A DNA stretch of 36,333 nucleotides from Alphaproteobacteria bacterium (GTDB lineage Bacteria > Pseudomonadota > Alphaproteobacteria > ATCC43930 > CGMCC-115725): NCBI GenBank assembly GCA_019238055.1, contig JAFAOB010000184.1, positions 1-36,333 on the forward strand, given 5' to 3'. Position numbers and translations under genes: made by a program. Positions within the stretch are counted from its first letter, which is position 1. Each line of letters opens with the position of its first letter. The notes beneath the pieces were generated by a model. It saw nothing but the letters and a program-made list of their open reading frames with translations, was not told the origin of the DNA and searched no databases. Positions 23,910-32,218 of this stretch are shown piece by piece.

Positions 23910-24515
23910 TCATGCCGTGGGCGGCTTGGTGGCTTGCATCGAGGGGCGGGTTTCAAAGCTCTCGTACCAACTGGCGAGGGTCGGGTGGCGGCGGCGCCAG
24001 CCATCCTCGGGGAAGCGCAGATCGAGATAACCCAGCATGCAGCCAATTGCGATCGGCCCGATCGTCAGCGATCCCGACAGATCCTCGCGCTCGGCGGTGG
24101 CGAGCCCTTGATGGGCTTTCCTCATCTGACCGTCGGTCCAGCCCGCCCAGCGCCTGTCTTCCGGCCGCGTTGCCTCATAGGCGCACAGGATTATCGCGTC
24201 GAGGATGCCGTCGGCCAGAGCCTGCTGGCGCAAGGCCGTCCATCGCGCCGGCCCTGCCGCCGGAAAGAGTTTGGGGCCGGACGTCATATCGTCGAGGTAT
24301 TCGCAGATGACCGGCGAGTCGAACAGCACCTCGCCATCGTCGGTGACGAGGCTCGGGACTTTCATCAGTGGGTTTTCGAGCGCCAGCTGGTCGTTGCCCT
24401 GAATCGGGCTGAGCGAGGTCGACACCAATTCGATGCGGTTGACGAGCCCATGTTCGTGGGCCACCACCATGACCTTTCGCGCAAAAGGCAAGCGGGGTGA
24501 GTGGCGCAACTTCAT
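23910..24515 (-). CDS. Glutathione S-transferase family protein (YibF-like)
   Basis: A 201-residue two-domain GST. The thioredoxin-like half starts MKLRHSPRLPFARKVMVVAH, with S-P-x-x-P-F-A-R-K resembling the YibF/stringent-starvation-like group. It contains NPLMKVPSLVTDDG (cis-Pro loop) and LFDSPVICEYLD (the D-S glutathione contact). The helical half has LADGILDAI and LTIGPIAIGCMLGYLDLRF. It differs clearly from the Nu-class GST at 21260, so the two are not recent duplicates. It is divergent from the methyltransferase gene at 24602, with a repeat-bearing 86-base gap between them. Confidence 0.88.
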   Translation of the reverse strand: MKLRHSPRLPFARKVMVVAHEHGLVNRIELVSTSLSPIQGNDQLALENPLMKVPSLVTDDGEVLFDSPVICEYLDDMTSGPKLFPAAGPARWTALRQQALADGILDAIILCAYEATRPEDRRWAGWTDGQMRKAHQGLATAEREDLSGSLTIGPIAIGCMLGYLDLRFPEDGWRRRHPTLASWYESFETRPSMQATKPPTA

Positions 24516-24561
24516 ATCGAGCCCTCCAAAAAAGCGCCGGTCTGCCGCGGCCCCCGGCTCA

Positions 24562-24590
24562 CGGCATCATGATGCTCGCGGCATCATGAT
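24562..24590. repeat. 12-bp direct repeat with internal palindromes
   Basis: CGGCATCATGAT occurs at 24562-24573 and again at 24579-24590, a 17-base period. Each copy contains the palindrome ATCATGAT, and the first extends to GCATCATGATGC. The pair lies in the 86-base gap between two divergent genes and ends 11 bases before the ATG at 24602. A tandem operator is a reasonable guess. Confidence 0.5.
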
Positions 24591-24601
24591 AGAGTGGCGT
24601 C

Positions 24602-25342
24602 ATGCCGAGCGACGTTATCGATTTGCGCGATTTTTACCAGACCGGACTGGGTCGGGTCGCGCGCCGCATGATCCGTCGCACGATCCGCAGCATGTGGCCC
24701 GACTTGCACGGGATGCGTCTGGTCGGCATCGGCTATGCGACGCCGTTTCTATCGGCAATTTCGGCCGACACCGAACGCACCGTGAGTCTGATGCCGGCTT
24801 CACAAGGAGTGCTCGGCTGGTCGCCCGATGGCCGGAATCTGGTCGCGCTTGCCGATGAAAACGAATTGCCTTTCTCCGATTATTCGATTGACCGAGTGCT
24901 CGTGGTGCACGCGCTCGAGACCAGCGAGGCGGCCGGGGCGTTCCTGAAGGAGATCTGGCGGGTGCTGGCCGGAGGCGGGCGGCTGTTGATCGTTGTCCCC
25001 AATCGACGGGGCATCTGGGCGCGGCTCGACCGGACGCCGTTTGGCTCGGGCCAGCCCTATACGATGTCGCAGCTGTCGCGTTTGCTGCGCGACGAACTGT
25101 TCACCCCGGTCGCCACCGCCGCCGCGCTGTTTGTTCCGCCGTCGCGGCACCGGATGACATTGCGCTCGGCCGCCGCCTGGGAGCGGCTTGGCAAGCGCTG
25201 GTTTCCGACTTTTGCCGGAGTGGTACTGATCGAGGCGGCAAAGCAGATCTATGCCAAGCCGGCCGCCGCGCGTGCCCCTCGCCGTCGGCTCGTCTATGCA
25301 CCGGCCCGGCCCGGCCTGTCGCATCGCGAGGTCGACCTCTAA
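24602..25342 (+). CDS. SAM-dependent methyltransferase-like protein
   Basis: A 246-residue protein with the class I methyltransferase fold. Motif I is degenerate (RLVGIGYATPFL in place of D-x-G-x-G-x-G). The later parts are good: ENELPFSDYSIDRVLVVHAL (motif IV region) and LKEIWRVLAGGGRLLIVVPN (motif V/VI), followed by RRGIWARLDRTPFGSG, typical of an alphaproteobacterial group usually annotated as methyltransferase. The weak motif I leaves open whether SAM is bound in the normal way. The C-terminal 30 residues are basic. The start region has no strong ribosome binding site. It converges with metW. The substrate is unknown. Confidence 0.78.
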   Translation: MPSDVIDLRDFYQTGLGRVARRMIRRTIRSMWPDLHGMRLVGIGYATPFLSAISADTERTVSLMPASQGVLGWSPDGRNLVALADENELPFSDYSIDRVLVVHALETSEAAGAFLKEIWRVLAGGGRLLIVVPNRRGIWARLDRTPFGSGQPYTMSQLSRLLRDELFTPVATAAALFVPPSRHRMTLRSAAAWERLGKRWFPTFAGVVLIEAAKQIYAKPAAARAPRRRLVYAPARPGLSHREVDL

Positions 25343-25416
25343 ACGTATCCCGCTTCGCTCGCAGAAGAGTGGAAAGCCGGCGCCGTAATACCGACAACAC
25401 CCCGTGCCGAGTAAGT

Positions 25417-26106
25417 TTAAGTTTCGGATCGGATAGACGTTCGACCGGAAAGAACAAAAACACCCTGCTCAGCGAGGAGATTGGCTAGACCGCCCCGAGG
25501 GTCGAGAGCATACGGCCGACCATGACGGTCGAGTGTGAGGCTGCGCTCGACGCGGACTTCGAGTTCGTCACACAGCGCGACAAAGTCGCGGATCGTGCAC
25601 AGATGGATGTTTGGCGTCTCGTACCACGGATGCGGCAACAGGTCGGATATCGGCATCCGGCCGCTCAGCAACAGGCCGAGGCGAATTTTCCAGAATCCGA
25701 AATTCGGAAACGAGACGATCGCGCGCCGGCCGATTCGCACCAGCGCCTCGATGACCCGACGCGGAGCGCGCGTGGCCTGCAAAGTCTGGCTCAACACGAC
25801 GACATCGAACGCCCGCGCCGGATAGGCGTCGAGGTCGCGGTCGGCATCGCCCTGGATCACCGAGAGGCCGTGGGCAACGCAGGCGTTCACGCCCGATTGG
25901 CTTAGCTCGATACCGCGCCCATCGACACCCTTTTGGCGGGTCAGATACGCGAGGAGCGCGCCGTCGCCGCAGCCGATATCGAGAACCCGCGCGCCCGGGT
26001 CGATCATCTCGGCGATCAGCCGCAAATCCCGCCGCAGTTCGTCGGTGCTGACGGTAGGGGTTGGCGACGGCGCCTCGACCCTGGCCAAACCCAAGGCTTG
26101 CGGCAT
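25417..26106 (-). CDS. metW: Methionine biosynthesis protein MetW
   Basis: A 229-residue methyltransferase-fold protein that works with MetX; in several bacteria MetW is needed for full homoserine acylation activity. Motif I is VLDIGCGDGALLAYL (41-55). Other MetW marks are GRGIELSQSGVNACVAHGLS, QGDADRDLDAYP, VVLSQTLQATRAPRRVIEAL and SFPNFGFWKIRLGLLLSGRM, then the TPNIHLCTIRDF block. The ATG at 26106 follows the metX stop by five bases and is preferred over the frame opening at 26142. Together with metX it forms a two-gene operon, the usual arrangement in alphaproteobacteria. Confidence 0.94.
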   Translation of the reverse strand: MPQALGLARVEAPSPTPTVSTDELRRDLRLIAEMIDPGARVLDIGCGDGALLAYLTRQKGVDGRGIELSQSGVNACVAHGLSVIQGDADRDLDAYPARAFDVVVLSQTLQATRAPRRVIEALVRIGRRAIVSFPNFGFWKIRLGLLLSGRMPISDLLPHPWYETPNIHLCTIRDFVALCDELEVRVERSLTLDRHGRPYALDPRGGLANLLAEQGVFVLSGRTSIRSET

Positions 26107-26111
26107 CGCAA

Positions 26112-27335
26112 TTACCGCGACAGGCCGCGATGCTCGGCGCATCCGGCGAGAAAGCCGCGCAAGGTTTCAAACAGCTCGGGCTCGTGAAGCAGGAATGCAT
26201 CATGGCCGTTTTCCGTCGCGATCTCGACAAAACTGACATTGGCGGCAACCGCGTTCAACGCCTGCACCAGCTGTCGGCTTTCCGAAGTCGGGAACAGCCA
26301 ATCGCTGGTAAACGAGATCACACAAAAGCGTGAGCGCGTGCCGGAGAAGGCTTGGTGCAACGATCCTCCGTACTCAGCGGCAAGATCGAAGTAATCCATC
26401 GCCCGCGTAATGTAGAGATAGGAATTGGCGTCGAACCGGTCGACAAAGGTGCTGCCTTGATGGCGCAAATAGCTTTCGACCTGGAAATCGGCGTCAAAGC
26501 CATAAGTGACGGCATTGCGGTCTTGCAGATTGCGGCCAAATTTTCGGTGTAAAGCGGTTTCCGACAGATAGGTGATGTGTGCCGCCATGCGCGCCACAGC
26601 AAGCCCGCGCGCCGGCTTGCGACCGAGGCTCAGATAACGGCCGCCGCACCAATCGGGATCGGCCATGATCGCCTGCCGGCCGACTTCATGAAACGCGATG
26701 TTCTGCGCCGAGTGACGCGCCGCCGCAGCGATCGGCACCGCCGAAAACACGCATTGCGGGTAACTCGCGGCCCATTGCAGCACCTGCATGCCGCCCATCG
26801 AGCCGCCGATCGCGCAAAACAGGCTCTCTATCCCGAGGTGCTCGATCAGGCGCTTCTGGGCCCGCACCATATCGCGCACCGTGATGACCGGAAACGACAG
26901 CGCCCAGGGCTCGCCGGTCGCGGGATCGATGTCCTGTGGCCCGGTTGTGCCCATACAGCCGCCGAGCACATTGGCGCAGATCAGAAAATAGCGCTCGGTA
27001 TCGAGCACGCGGCCGGGACCGACCATGGTTTCCCACCACCCGGGTTTGCCGGTGATCGGGTGTGGATCGGCAGCGTATTGGTCGCCGGTCAGCGCGTGGC
27101 AGATCAGGATCGCGTTCGAACCCTCGGCGTTGAGCGTACCATAGGTCTGATAGGCGATGGTAAATGGACCAAAGTCGATCCCGCAATCGAGCCTCATCGG
27201 TTCGCGCACGAAGAGCCGATGACCTGGCCAATTCTCGAACGAGCGCGGACGCGGGCGAAATGCTAATGTCGACACGTTTGATCCTGATCGGCGAGGTTCG
27301 GTGATCGGCGAGCCGGCCGCGACGCAGCCGATCAT
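26112..27335 (-). CDS. metX: Homoserine O-acyltransferase
   Basis: A 407-residue alpha/beta-hydrolase-fold enzyme that acylates homoserine, the first committed step to methionine. Motifs: [34 protein letters not shown], nucleophile elbow [14 protein letters not shown] with S179, catalytic Asp in FTSDWLFP and catalytic His in ENGHDAFLL. Whether it uses acetyl- or succinyl-CoA cannot be read with confidence; both occur among MetX proteins. The ATG at 27335 has a weak ribosome binding site; GTG at 27275 has AGGAT six bases upstream and would drop 20 non-conserved residues, so it may be the true start. It is followed directly by metW and divergent from the chorismate mutase gene. Confidence 0.94.
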   Translation of the reverse strand: MIGCVAAGSPITEPRRSGSNVSTLAFRPRPRSFENWPGHRLFVREPMRLDCGIDFGPFTIAYQTYGTLNAEGSNAILICHALTGDQYAADPHPITGKPGWWETMVGPGRVLDTERYFLICANVLGGCMGTTGPQDIDPATGEPWALSFPVITVRDMVRAQKRLIEHLGIESLFCAIGGSMGGMQVLQWAASYPQCVFSAVPIAAAARHSAQNIAFHEVGRQAIMADPDWCGGRYLSLGRKPARGLAVARMAAHITYLSETALHRKFGRNLQDRNAVTYGFDADFQVESYLRHQGSTFVDRFDANSYLYITRAMDYFDLAAEYGGSLHQAFSGTRSRFCVISFTSDWLFPTSESRQLVQALNAVAANVSFVEIATENGHDAFLLHEPELFETLRGFLAGCAEHRGLSR

Positions 27336-27373
27336 TCATGCGGCAACCTGGGCTTGTCGATTTGGGGCGCCTA

Positions 27374-27401
27374 ACTAGTGTTGGGCGGCCAAGCATGTCA
27401 A
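27374..27401 (-). promoter_or_regulatory. Candidate promoter of metX-metW
   Basis: On the minus strand TTGACA (27401-27396) matches the -35 consensus exactly; ACTAGT (27379-27374) lies 16 bases further at the -10 place but is a poor -10 box. Transcription would start some 30 bases before the ATG at 27335. Confidence 0.4.
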
Positions 27402-27409
27402 CGTTTTCT

Positions 27410-27437
27410 TTGATTTCACAAAGACGCGCTTTACTAG
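27410..27437 (+). promoter_or_regulatory. Candidate promoter of the chorismate mutase-hisC genes
   Basis: TTGATT (27410-27415) and TACTAG (27432-27437) are separated by 16 bases and precede the ATG at 27466 by 28 bases. The -35 box is eight bases from the -35 box of the divergent metX promoter, so the two would share one control region. Confidence 0.35.
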
Positions 27438-27465
27438 TATCAGCCGCGCAGCAGCAAAGCAGACA

Positions 27466-28344
27466 ATGGCCACGATCCTCTCCGACCTCACTGATTTACG
27501 CCGCCGCATCGATATGATCGATGACCAGATGCACGATCTGCTGATGGAGCGCGCGGAGATCGTGGCCCAGGTGGCCGCCAGCAAACGCGGTGGCGATGTT
27601 GCCTTCTATCAACCAGCACGCGAGGCGCAAATTCTGCGGCGGCTAGCGGCTCGCCATCATGGCATCCTTCCGGTCGCCCCCGTTTTGCGCATCTGGCGGG
27701 AAATGCTGGCGGCGACCGTGCGGTTGGAAACACCATTCACGGTTGCTGTGTTTGTCCCCGCGCAGTCGCAGGGATCATGGGATCTTGCCCGCGACCATTA
27801 TGGCAGCCACACCCCGATATCGGCCTGCCGCTCGAGCCGCGAGGTGATCCGCGCCGTGATCGAAGGCAACGCCACGGTTGGCATTCTGCCGATACCGGAG
27901 GAAGGCGAGCCTGACCCCTGGTGGCCGCGTCTCGGGTCGCAAAACGGTGACGCTCCGCGGGTCATCGCTCGGCTGCCGTTTGGTATCCGTGGTAATGCGC
28001 GCAGCGACCACACTGATGCTTTCGCCATCGGTCGCAGCACGCAGCAAGAGACTGGCGCCGACCGCACCTTGTTCGTGACCCAATCGGTGATCAATACGAG
28101 CCGTGCGCGATTGCTCGAGCTCCTGGCAGCGGTGGACCTCAACGGTATCGTTCTTGCCTCCTATGAAGAAGCCCAGTGCACGCTCCACCTGATCGACCTC
28201 GAAGGTTTTATCCCGACCTCCGATCCCCGCATATCGCGTTTTTACAAGCAGTTTGGCAGCGCACAGTATCGGCTGCTATCGTTTGGCGGTTATGCGTCGC
28301 CACTGCCCGAGGTCGGGTTAGAGCCGGCCGCCGCGAAAGGCTAG
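27466..28344 (+). CDS. Chorismate mutase (AroQ type) with degenerate prephenate dehydratase/ACT module
   Basis: A 292-residue protein that should convert chorismate to prephenate. Residues 1-90 are an AroQ chorismate mutase: R12, R29, K40, R52 and E53 align with R11, R28, K39, R51 and E52 of the E. coli P-protein. Residues 91-200 resemble a shortened prephenate dehydratase (VIEGNATVGILPIPEEGE matches the E-N-G-x-x-x-G-x-L-P-I-E-N-S block). The dehydratase T-R-F motif is replaced by T-D-A-F (183-186). Residues about 203-285 look like an ACT domain (LIDLEGFIPTSDPRISRF). I infer that it descends from a P-protein, retains the mutase, and has lost dehydratase activity. hisC follows after seven bases and tyrC is further downstream. 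Confidence 0.85.
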   Translation: MATILSDLTDLRRRIDMIDDQMHDLLMERAEIVAQVAASKRGGDVAFYQPAREAQILRRLAARHHGILPVAPVLRIWREMLAATVRLETPFTVAVFVPAQSQGSWDLARDHYGSHTPISACRSSREVIRAVIEGNATVGILPIPEEGEPDPWWPRLGSQNGDAPRVIARLPFGIRGNARSDHTDAFAIGRSTQQETGADRTLFVTQSVINTSRARLLELLAAVDLNGIVLASYEEAQCTLHLIDLEGFIPTSDPRISRFYKQFGSAQYRLLSFGGYASPLPEVGLEPAAAKG

Positions 28345-28351
28345 ACCCGAT

Positions 28352-29455
28352 ATGGCTTCGACAATGCCCCCGGTGCCGCGCCCAGGAATTCTCGAAATCG
28401 CCCCCTATGTCGGCGGTGAAGCGCGAATTCCTGGCGTCGAGCGCCCGATCCGTCTCGCCTCGAATGAAAGCGCGCTTGGGCCTAGCCCGAAAGCAATGGC
28501 GGCGTTTGTCGCCCTCGCCAGCGAGATTCACCGCTATCCCGAAGGCAGTGCGGAGGCTCTGCGCGAGGCGATCGGGCAGTACCACCGGCTTGATCCGGGG
28601 CGGATCGTCTGCGGCGCCGGGTCGGACGAACTGATCGCGCTGTTATTGCGCTCTTATGCCGGTCCCGGCGACGAGGTGTTATACAGCCGACACGGTTTTC
28701 TGATATACTCGATTGGTGCCTTGTCCGTTGGTGCGACGCCAATCGCTGCACCGGAACGCGCTCTGACCGCTGATGTCGATGCGCTGTTGGAACGCGTCAC
28801 GACGCGCACGAGGATTGTGTTTCTCGCCAATCCCAACAACCCGACCGGCACCTATCTCGGGGCTGCCGAACTGGCCCGGCTGCATTCCGGCTTGCCCTCC
28901 TCGGTCGTGCTGGCAATCGATGCCGCTTATGCCGAATTCGTCAACCGCAACGACTACGAGCCCGGCATCCGCCTCGTCGACCGCGCCGACAATGTCGTGA
29001 TGCTGCGCACCTTTTCAAAGATTTACGCGCTCGCCGGTCTGCGCCTCGGCTGGGCCTATTGCCCACCGGCGATCGCCGATGTGCTGAACCGGGTTCGCGG
29101 TCCGTTCAATGTGTCGACGCCGGCTATCGCGGCAGGCATTGCCGCGGTCGAAGACACCGAGGCATTGGCACGCGCCCGCGCCCATAACGATCGCTGGCAA
29201 CCATGGTTCTCGCAGCAGCTCGCGGCGCTGGGTCTGCCCCTGACACCGAGTGTGGGCAATTTTGTGCTGCCGCGCTTCCCCGATGAACCTGCCCATGATG
29301 CCGATGCGGCCTTTGCCTTTCTGCAATCACGTCACATCCTGACTCGCAAATTGGGCAGCTACGGTCTTCCGCAATATCTTCGGATCACGATCGGCACCGG
29401 CGAGGAGATGGAAAAGGTGGCGGCGGCGCTGGATGAATTCATGGCCCCGCGATGA
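28352..29455 (+). CDS. hisC: Histidinol-phosphate / aromatic aminotransferase
   Basis: A 367-residue PLP-dependent class I/II aminotransferase of the HisC family. Motifs: LASNESALGPSP near residue 36 (the L-x-x-N-E-x-x-x-G-P-S of HisC), RYPEG, GAGSDELI, FLANPNNPTGT, the AIDAAYAEF block with the PLP-binding Asp and Tyr, RTFSKIYALAGLRLGW with the Schiff-base lysine, and a C-terminal YLRITIGT with the carboxylate-binding Arg. Placed between chorismate mutase and tyrC, it is likely the copy that transaminates aromatic keto acids or prephenate; a separate HisC for histidine may lie elsewhere. The gene begins seven bases after the mutase stop. Confidence 0.93.
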   Translation: MASTMPPVPRPGILEIAPYVGGEARIPGVERPIRLASNESALGPSPKAMAAFVALASEIHRYPEGSAEALREAIGQYHRLDPGRIVCGAGSDELIALLLRSYAGPGDEVLYSRHGFLIYSIGALSVGATPIAAPERALTADVDALLERVTTRTRIVFLANPNNPTGTYLGAAELARLHSGLPSSVVLAIDAAYAEFVNRNDYEPGIRLVDRADNVVMLRTFSKIYALAGLRLGWAYCPPAIADVLNRVRGPFNVSTPAIAAGIAAVEDTEALARARAHNDRWQPWFSQQLAALGLPLTPSVGNFVLPRFPDEPAHDADAAFAFLQSRHILTRKLGSYGLPQYLRITIGTGEEMEKVAAALDEFMAPR

Positions 29456-29587
29456 ACATCGTGCGGTTATCGCTCCTGCAGCGTTGTCTCCACTGAACCA
29501 AGCAGCCCGGGCCGGCGAATATGGACTTTTGATCGCTGCAGGCCGCGGCTCTTCCGATAACCATATAAAGCATTCCGAGGCAGTATT

Positions 29588-30472
29588 GTGAGCCAACCAT
29601 TGTTCCATCGCGTCGCGCTGATTGGGATTGGGCTGATCGGCTCGTCATTAGCCCGTGTGCTGCGCCGCGACAGCCCTGCCACCGAGATTGTCGCCTGCGC
29701 CCGCCGGGCCGAGACCTTGGCCGCAGTCGAGCGCCTTGCTCTCGCTGACGTTACCACGCACGATCCCGCGGAAGCAGCCGAGGGCGCCGATCTCGTCGTG
29801 ATCGCCACCCCGCTCTCGGCCTATGCCGAAATCGGCCGCCATATCGCCCCGGCGCTAAAGCAGGGCGCGATTTTGACCGATGTTGGATCAGTCAAAGAGG
29901 TCGTCGTCCGCGATCTCGGGCCCCATGTGCCGGAGGGCGTACATTTTGTGCCGGGCCACCCGGTCGCCGGCACCGAGCATTCCGGGCCCGAAGCGGGGTT
30001 TGCCGAGCTGTTCCGCGACCGCTGGTGCATCCTGATCCCGTTGCCCGAGACCGCACCCGAAGCTGTCGCCAATATCGGCCGGATGTGGGAAATGGCAGGC
30101 ATGCGGGTCGTGACGATGACTGCCGCGCATCACGATCGGGTGCTGGCAATGACCTCGCATCTGCCGCATCTGATCGCTTATACGATCGTGGGCACCGCCA
30201 CAAATCTCGAGGAAAGCCTCAAATCCGAGGTCATCGCGTTCTCGGCCAGCGGCTTTCGCGATTTCACCCGTATTGCCGCCTCAGACCCGGTGATGTGGCG
30301 CGACATTTTTCTCAATAATCGCGAAGCAGTGCTCGATGTATTGCAACGCTTCAGCGAGGATCTGACCGCATTGCAGCGCGCAATCCGCTGGGGCGAAGGC
30401 GATACATTACAGGAATTGTTCACGCGCACCCGCGCCATCCGCCGTTCGATTATCGAAGCAAAGCAGGCTTAG
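29588..30472 (+). CDS. tyrC: Prephenate/arogenate dehydrogenase
   Basis: A 294-residue NAD(P)-dependent oxidoreductase that oxidatively decarboxylates prephenate or arogenate in tyrosine synthesis. The Rossmann motif is LIGIGLIGSSLAR (G13, G15, G18). Family motifs are VIATPLSAY, LTDVGSVK, FVPGHPVAGTEHSG (catalytic His), LAMTSHLPHLIAY and SASGFRDFTRIAASDPVMW. The all-helical dimerisation half is complete, and no ACT domain is present, as usual for TyrC-type enzymes. Translation starts at GTG 29588, with GAGG seven bases upstream. The 132-base gap after hisC may carry its own promoter. Its stop codon abuts the end of the convergent pseudogene at 30473 with no spacer. Confidence 0.94.
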   Translation: MSQPLFHRVALIGIGLIGSSLARVLRRDSPATEIVACARRAETLAAVERLALADVTTHDPAEAAEGADLVVIATPLSAYAEIGRHIAPALKQGAILTDVGSVKEVVVRDLGPHVPEGVHFVPGHPVAGTEHSGPEAGFAELFRDRWCILIPLPETAPEAVANIGRMWEMAGMRVVTMTAAHHDRVLAMTSHLPHLIAYTIVGTATNLEESLKSEVIAFSASGFRDFTRIAASDPVMWRDIFLNNREAVLDVLQRFSEDLTALQRAIRWGEGDTLQELFTRTRAIRRSIIEAKQA

Positions 30473-31297
30473 CTAGAGGCGCGCGAGATTGGTCATGAGA
30501 TCGTAAGTAAACCACCCATCATGGGTGATAAAGATCTGAGGTCTTGCGGATACAGCGCCTCTCGTAATACCCAAGCCGTCGCTAAAGGGTTCGAATGCGA
30601 CTATCTTCGGACACGGGATTCGGAATGCTTTCCTTGATCCAGAAAAATATATTTGCTTTGTTGTTACAGCGACAAGCCCGGTATCGGTAGGACCAACTCG
30701 GTTCGATCGACGGCGTGGCCCTTAAATCCGACGACATGATAGTAGACCCCCTTTATGATTCGTACACTGACGCCTTGTGATCCCCCGGTATACTGTCGAC
30801 GCGTCTTCTCTTCGAGATAGTCGACTTGCTTGAACGCCCAGACGAGCTGCTCGCCCTTTTGGAAGTTGAGCGGGAGCTCGCCATCAAGACTCATTCGCTT
30901 CGGGATCACGCCATGCATGAGATCTCAAAGTGCCGCAGATTTAACCATCCAGTCCCAGGCGTCTGTCTGTAGCAAGGTCCCAGACGAAAGTGAAAGGCCC
31001 ATCTTCAAGTCGACGAGCCGGGTTTCGACTTGTTCGCTAACAGCGCCGCGATCAAGCGCGCTATTGACCGCCGATGACCAAGCCGCCAGAGATAAGTCGT
31101 CCCTTTCAGCCTCCGAGATGAACGACTGCTCAGCGACCTCTTTTACCCGGCTTACCACAGTGGCAACAGAGGTGGTTGGAGGCCGTTAAAATAATATTTG
31201 TGATTTCGCGCCTACCGCTTTCGTACTTTTCGGCACATCCACGATGCTCATGGTGGAAAAGTCCTGCCGGCTTGCCGCACAATACGCAATTGCCCAT
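30473..31297 (-). pseudogene. Broken zinc-ribbon / PH-like domain gene (two frameshifts, one stop)
   Basis: Reading the minus strand from ATG 31297 (GAGGA upstream) gives MGNCVLCGKPAGLFHHEHRG, then C21, a zinc ribbon with CxxC-x10-HxxC. A frameshift near 31170-31190 leads to a helical middle (SRVKEVAEQSFISEAERDDL). An in-frame TGA at 30927-30925 follows DWMVKSAAL, and the same frame continues with a KGEQLVWAFKQVDYLEEKTR domain. A second frameshift near 30690-30700 moves into DTGLVAVTTKQIYFSG and then GWFTYDLMTNLARL, ending at TAG 30475-30473. Joined, these give one protein of about 270 residues, of a type I recall as a conserved hypothetical with a PH-like C-terminal domain. Function unknown. 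Sequencing error could explain one lesion, less easily three. Confidence 0.75.
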
Positions 31298-31338
31298 CGC
31301 TTCCTCGGAGACTACCGTTTTCCAAGGAATGCATCATC

Positions 31339-32184
31339 TCAGGAAAAACTGGAGTTTTCATCGCCGCGAGCCTGTTCGGTCGCGTTTGCATTAGGCTGAG
31401 GGGCGGTTCTGGTTCGCTGGAAAGCATCGCTAAAGGCCGCGGCGAGAATTCCGGTTGGCATCGCGATAAGGCCGATTCCAGCGATGGAAGTAAGTCCCCC
31501 GAGGACTTTGCCGAACACCGTATGAGGGTAGGTGTCGCCATAACCTACTGTAGTCAGTGTGCAAACGCTCCACCACATCGCTCTTGGAATGCTTTCGAAG
31601 GTTTGTGGATCATTCTCGCCTTCGAGCAGGTACATTCCGGCAGCCGAGAATACGAGCACAAACGTTGCGAGCATTAGGCTTAAGCAGAGTTCTTCTCGCC
31701 GGTCGGTTACCGCCTGTGAGAGATTGCACATCGCGAGCGAGAACCTACCTAATTTCGCAAGTCGGAGAATTCTCATAAGCCGGAATATCCGCAAAAGCAT
31801 AAAATTCGATCCGCCTGGAACGATCGGCAGAACAAGGGACGGCAAGAACGCGATCAAATCGATGATGGCAGCCGGGGTCAGAATGTAATGAATCCGTCCT
31901 CGAATGCCCCGAAATCTCGGATTTTCTCCCTCCGCCCACAACCGGACCACATATTCTCCTAGAAATAGCAGCGCTAATAGCCATTCAAGGCAAGCAAACG
32001 TCCGGGGCGCTACACTCTCGATTGTCGGCTCCGTCTCCAAGATCGCCAGAATTGAGGAAATCGTAACAATCCAAACCACGGCCCGGTTCGTGGGCGAAAG
32101 CCCATCGCGCTCGTAAGCCCGGGGGTCAACTTGCCGCCAAACGGCCTGCCGAAGACGCCTTGTTCCTGTCAATTCAGACCGCAT
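31339..32184 (-). CDS. Voltage-gated potassium channel (Kv type)
   Basis: A 281-residue inner-membrane channel with six transmembrane segments. S1 is about 34-50, S2 about 64-82 and S3 about 103-121. S4 is about 129-147, with the voltage-sensor arginine repeat LLRIFRLMRILRLAKLGRF. S5 is about 166-187 and S6 about 226-250. The selectivity filter is TTVGYGD at 211-217 in the pore loop. The S6 segment has AGIGLIAMPTGILAAAF, with the P-T-G hinge of bacterial Kv channels. The C-terminal 25 residues are hydrophilic, with no RCK domain, so it should respond to voltage rather than to cytosolic ligands. It lies just upstream of the broken gene and in a stretch that reads less GC-rich than the neighbours, hinting at acquisition. 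Confidence 0.93.
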   Translation of the reverse strand: MRSELTGTRRLRQAVWRQVDPRAYERDGLSPTNRAVVWIVTISSILAILETEPTIESVAPRTFACLEWLLALLFLGEYVVRLWAEGENPRFRGIRGRIHYILTPAAIIDLIAFLPSLVLPIVPGGSNFMLLRIFRLMRILRLAKLGRFSLAMCNLSQAVTDRREELCLSLMLATFVLVFSAAGMYLLEGENDPQTFESIPRAMWWSVCTLTTVGYGDTYPHTVFGKVLGGLTSIAGIGLIAMPTGILAAAFSDAFQRTRTAPQPNANATEQARGDENSSFS

Positions 32185-32218
32185 CCATCAACTCATGCCC
32201 CTGTGGGCGGCCGCAGCG

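Noticed and set aside
27336-27465. SAM-II or SAH riboswitch upstream of metX
   Set aside because: I looked for the conserved riboswitch core on the minus strand and did not find it; the short leader is better explained by a simple promoter.
30570-30600. GGTTCGAATGC resembling a tRNA T-loop
   Set aside because: No cloverleaf can be built around it; it lies within the coding remnant of the broken PH-like gene.
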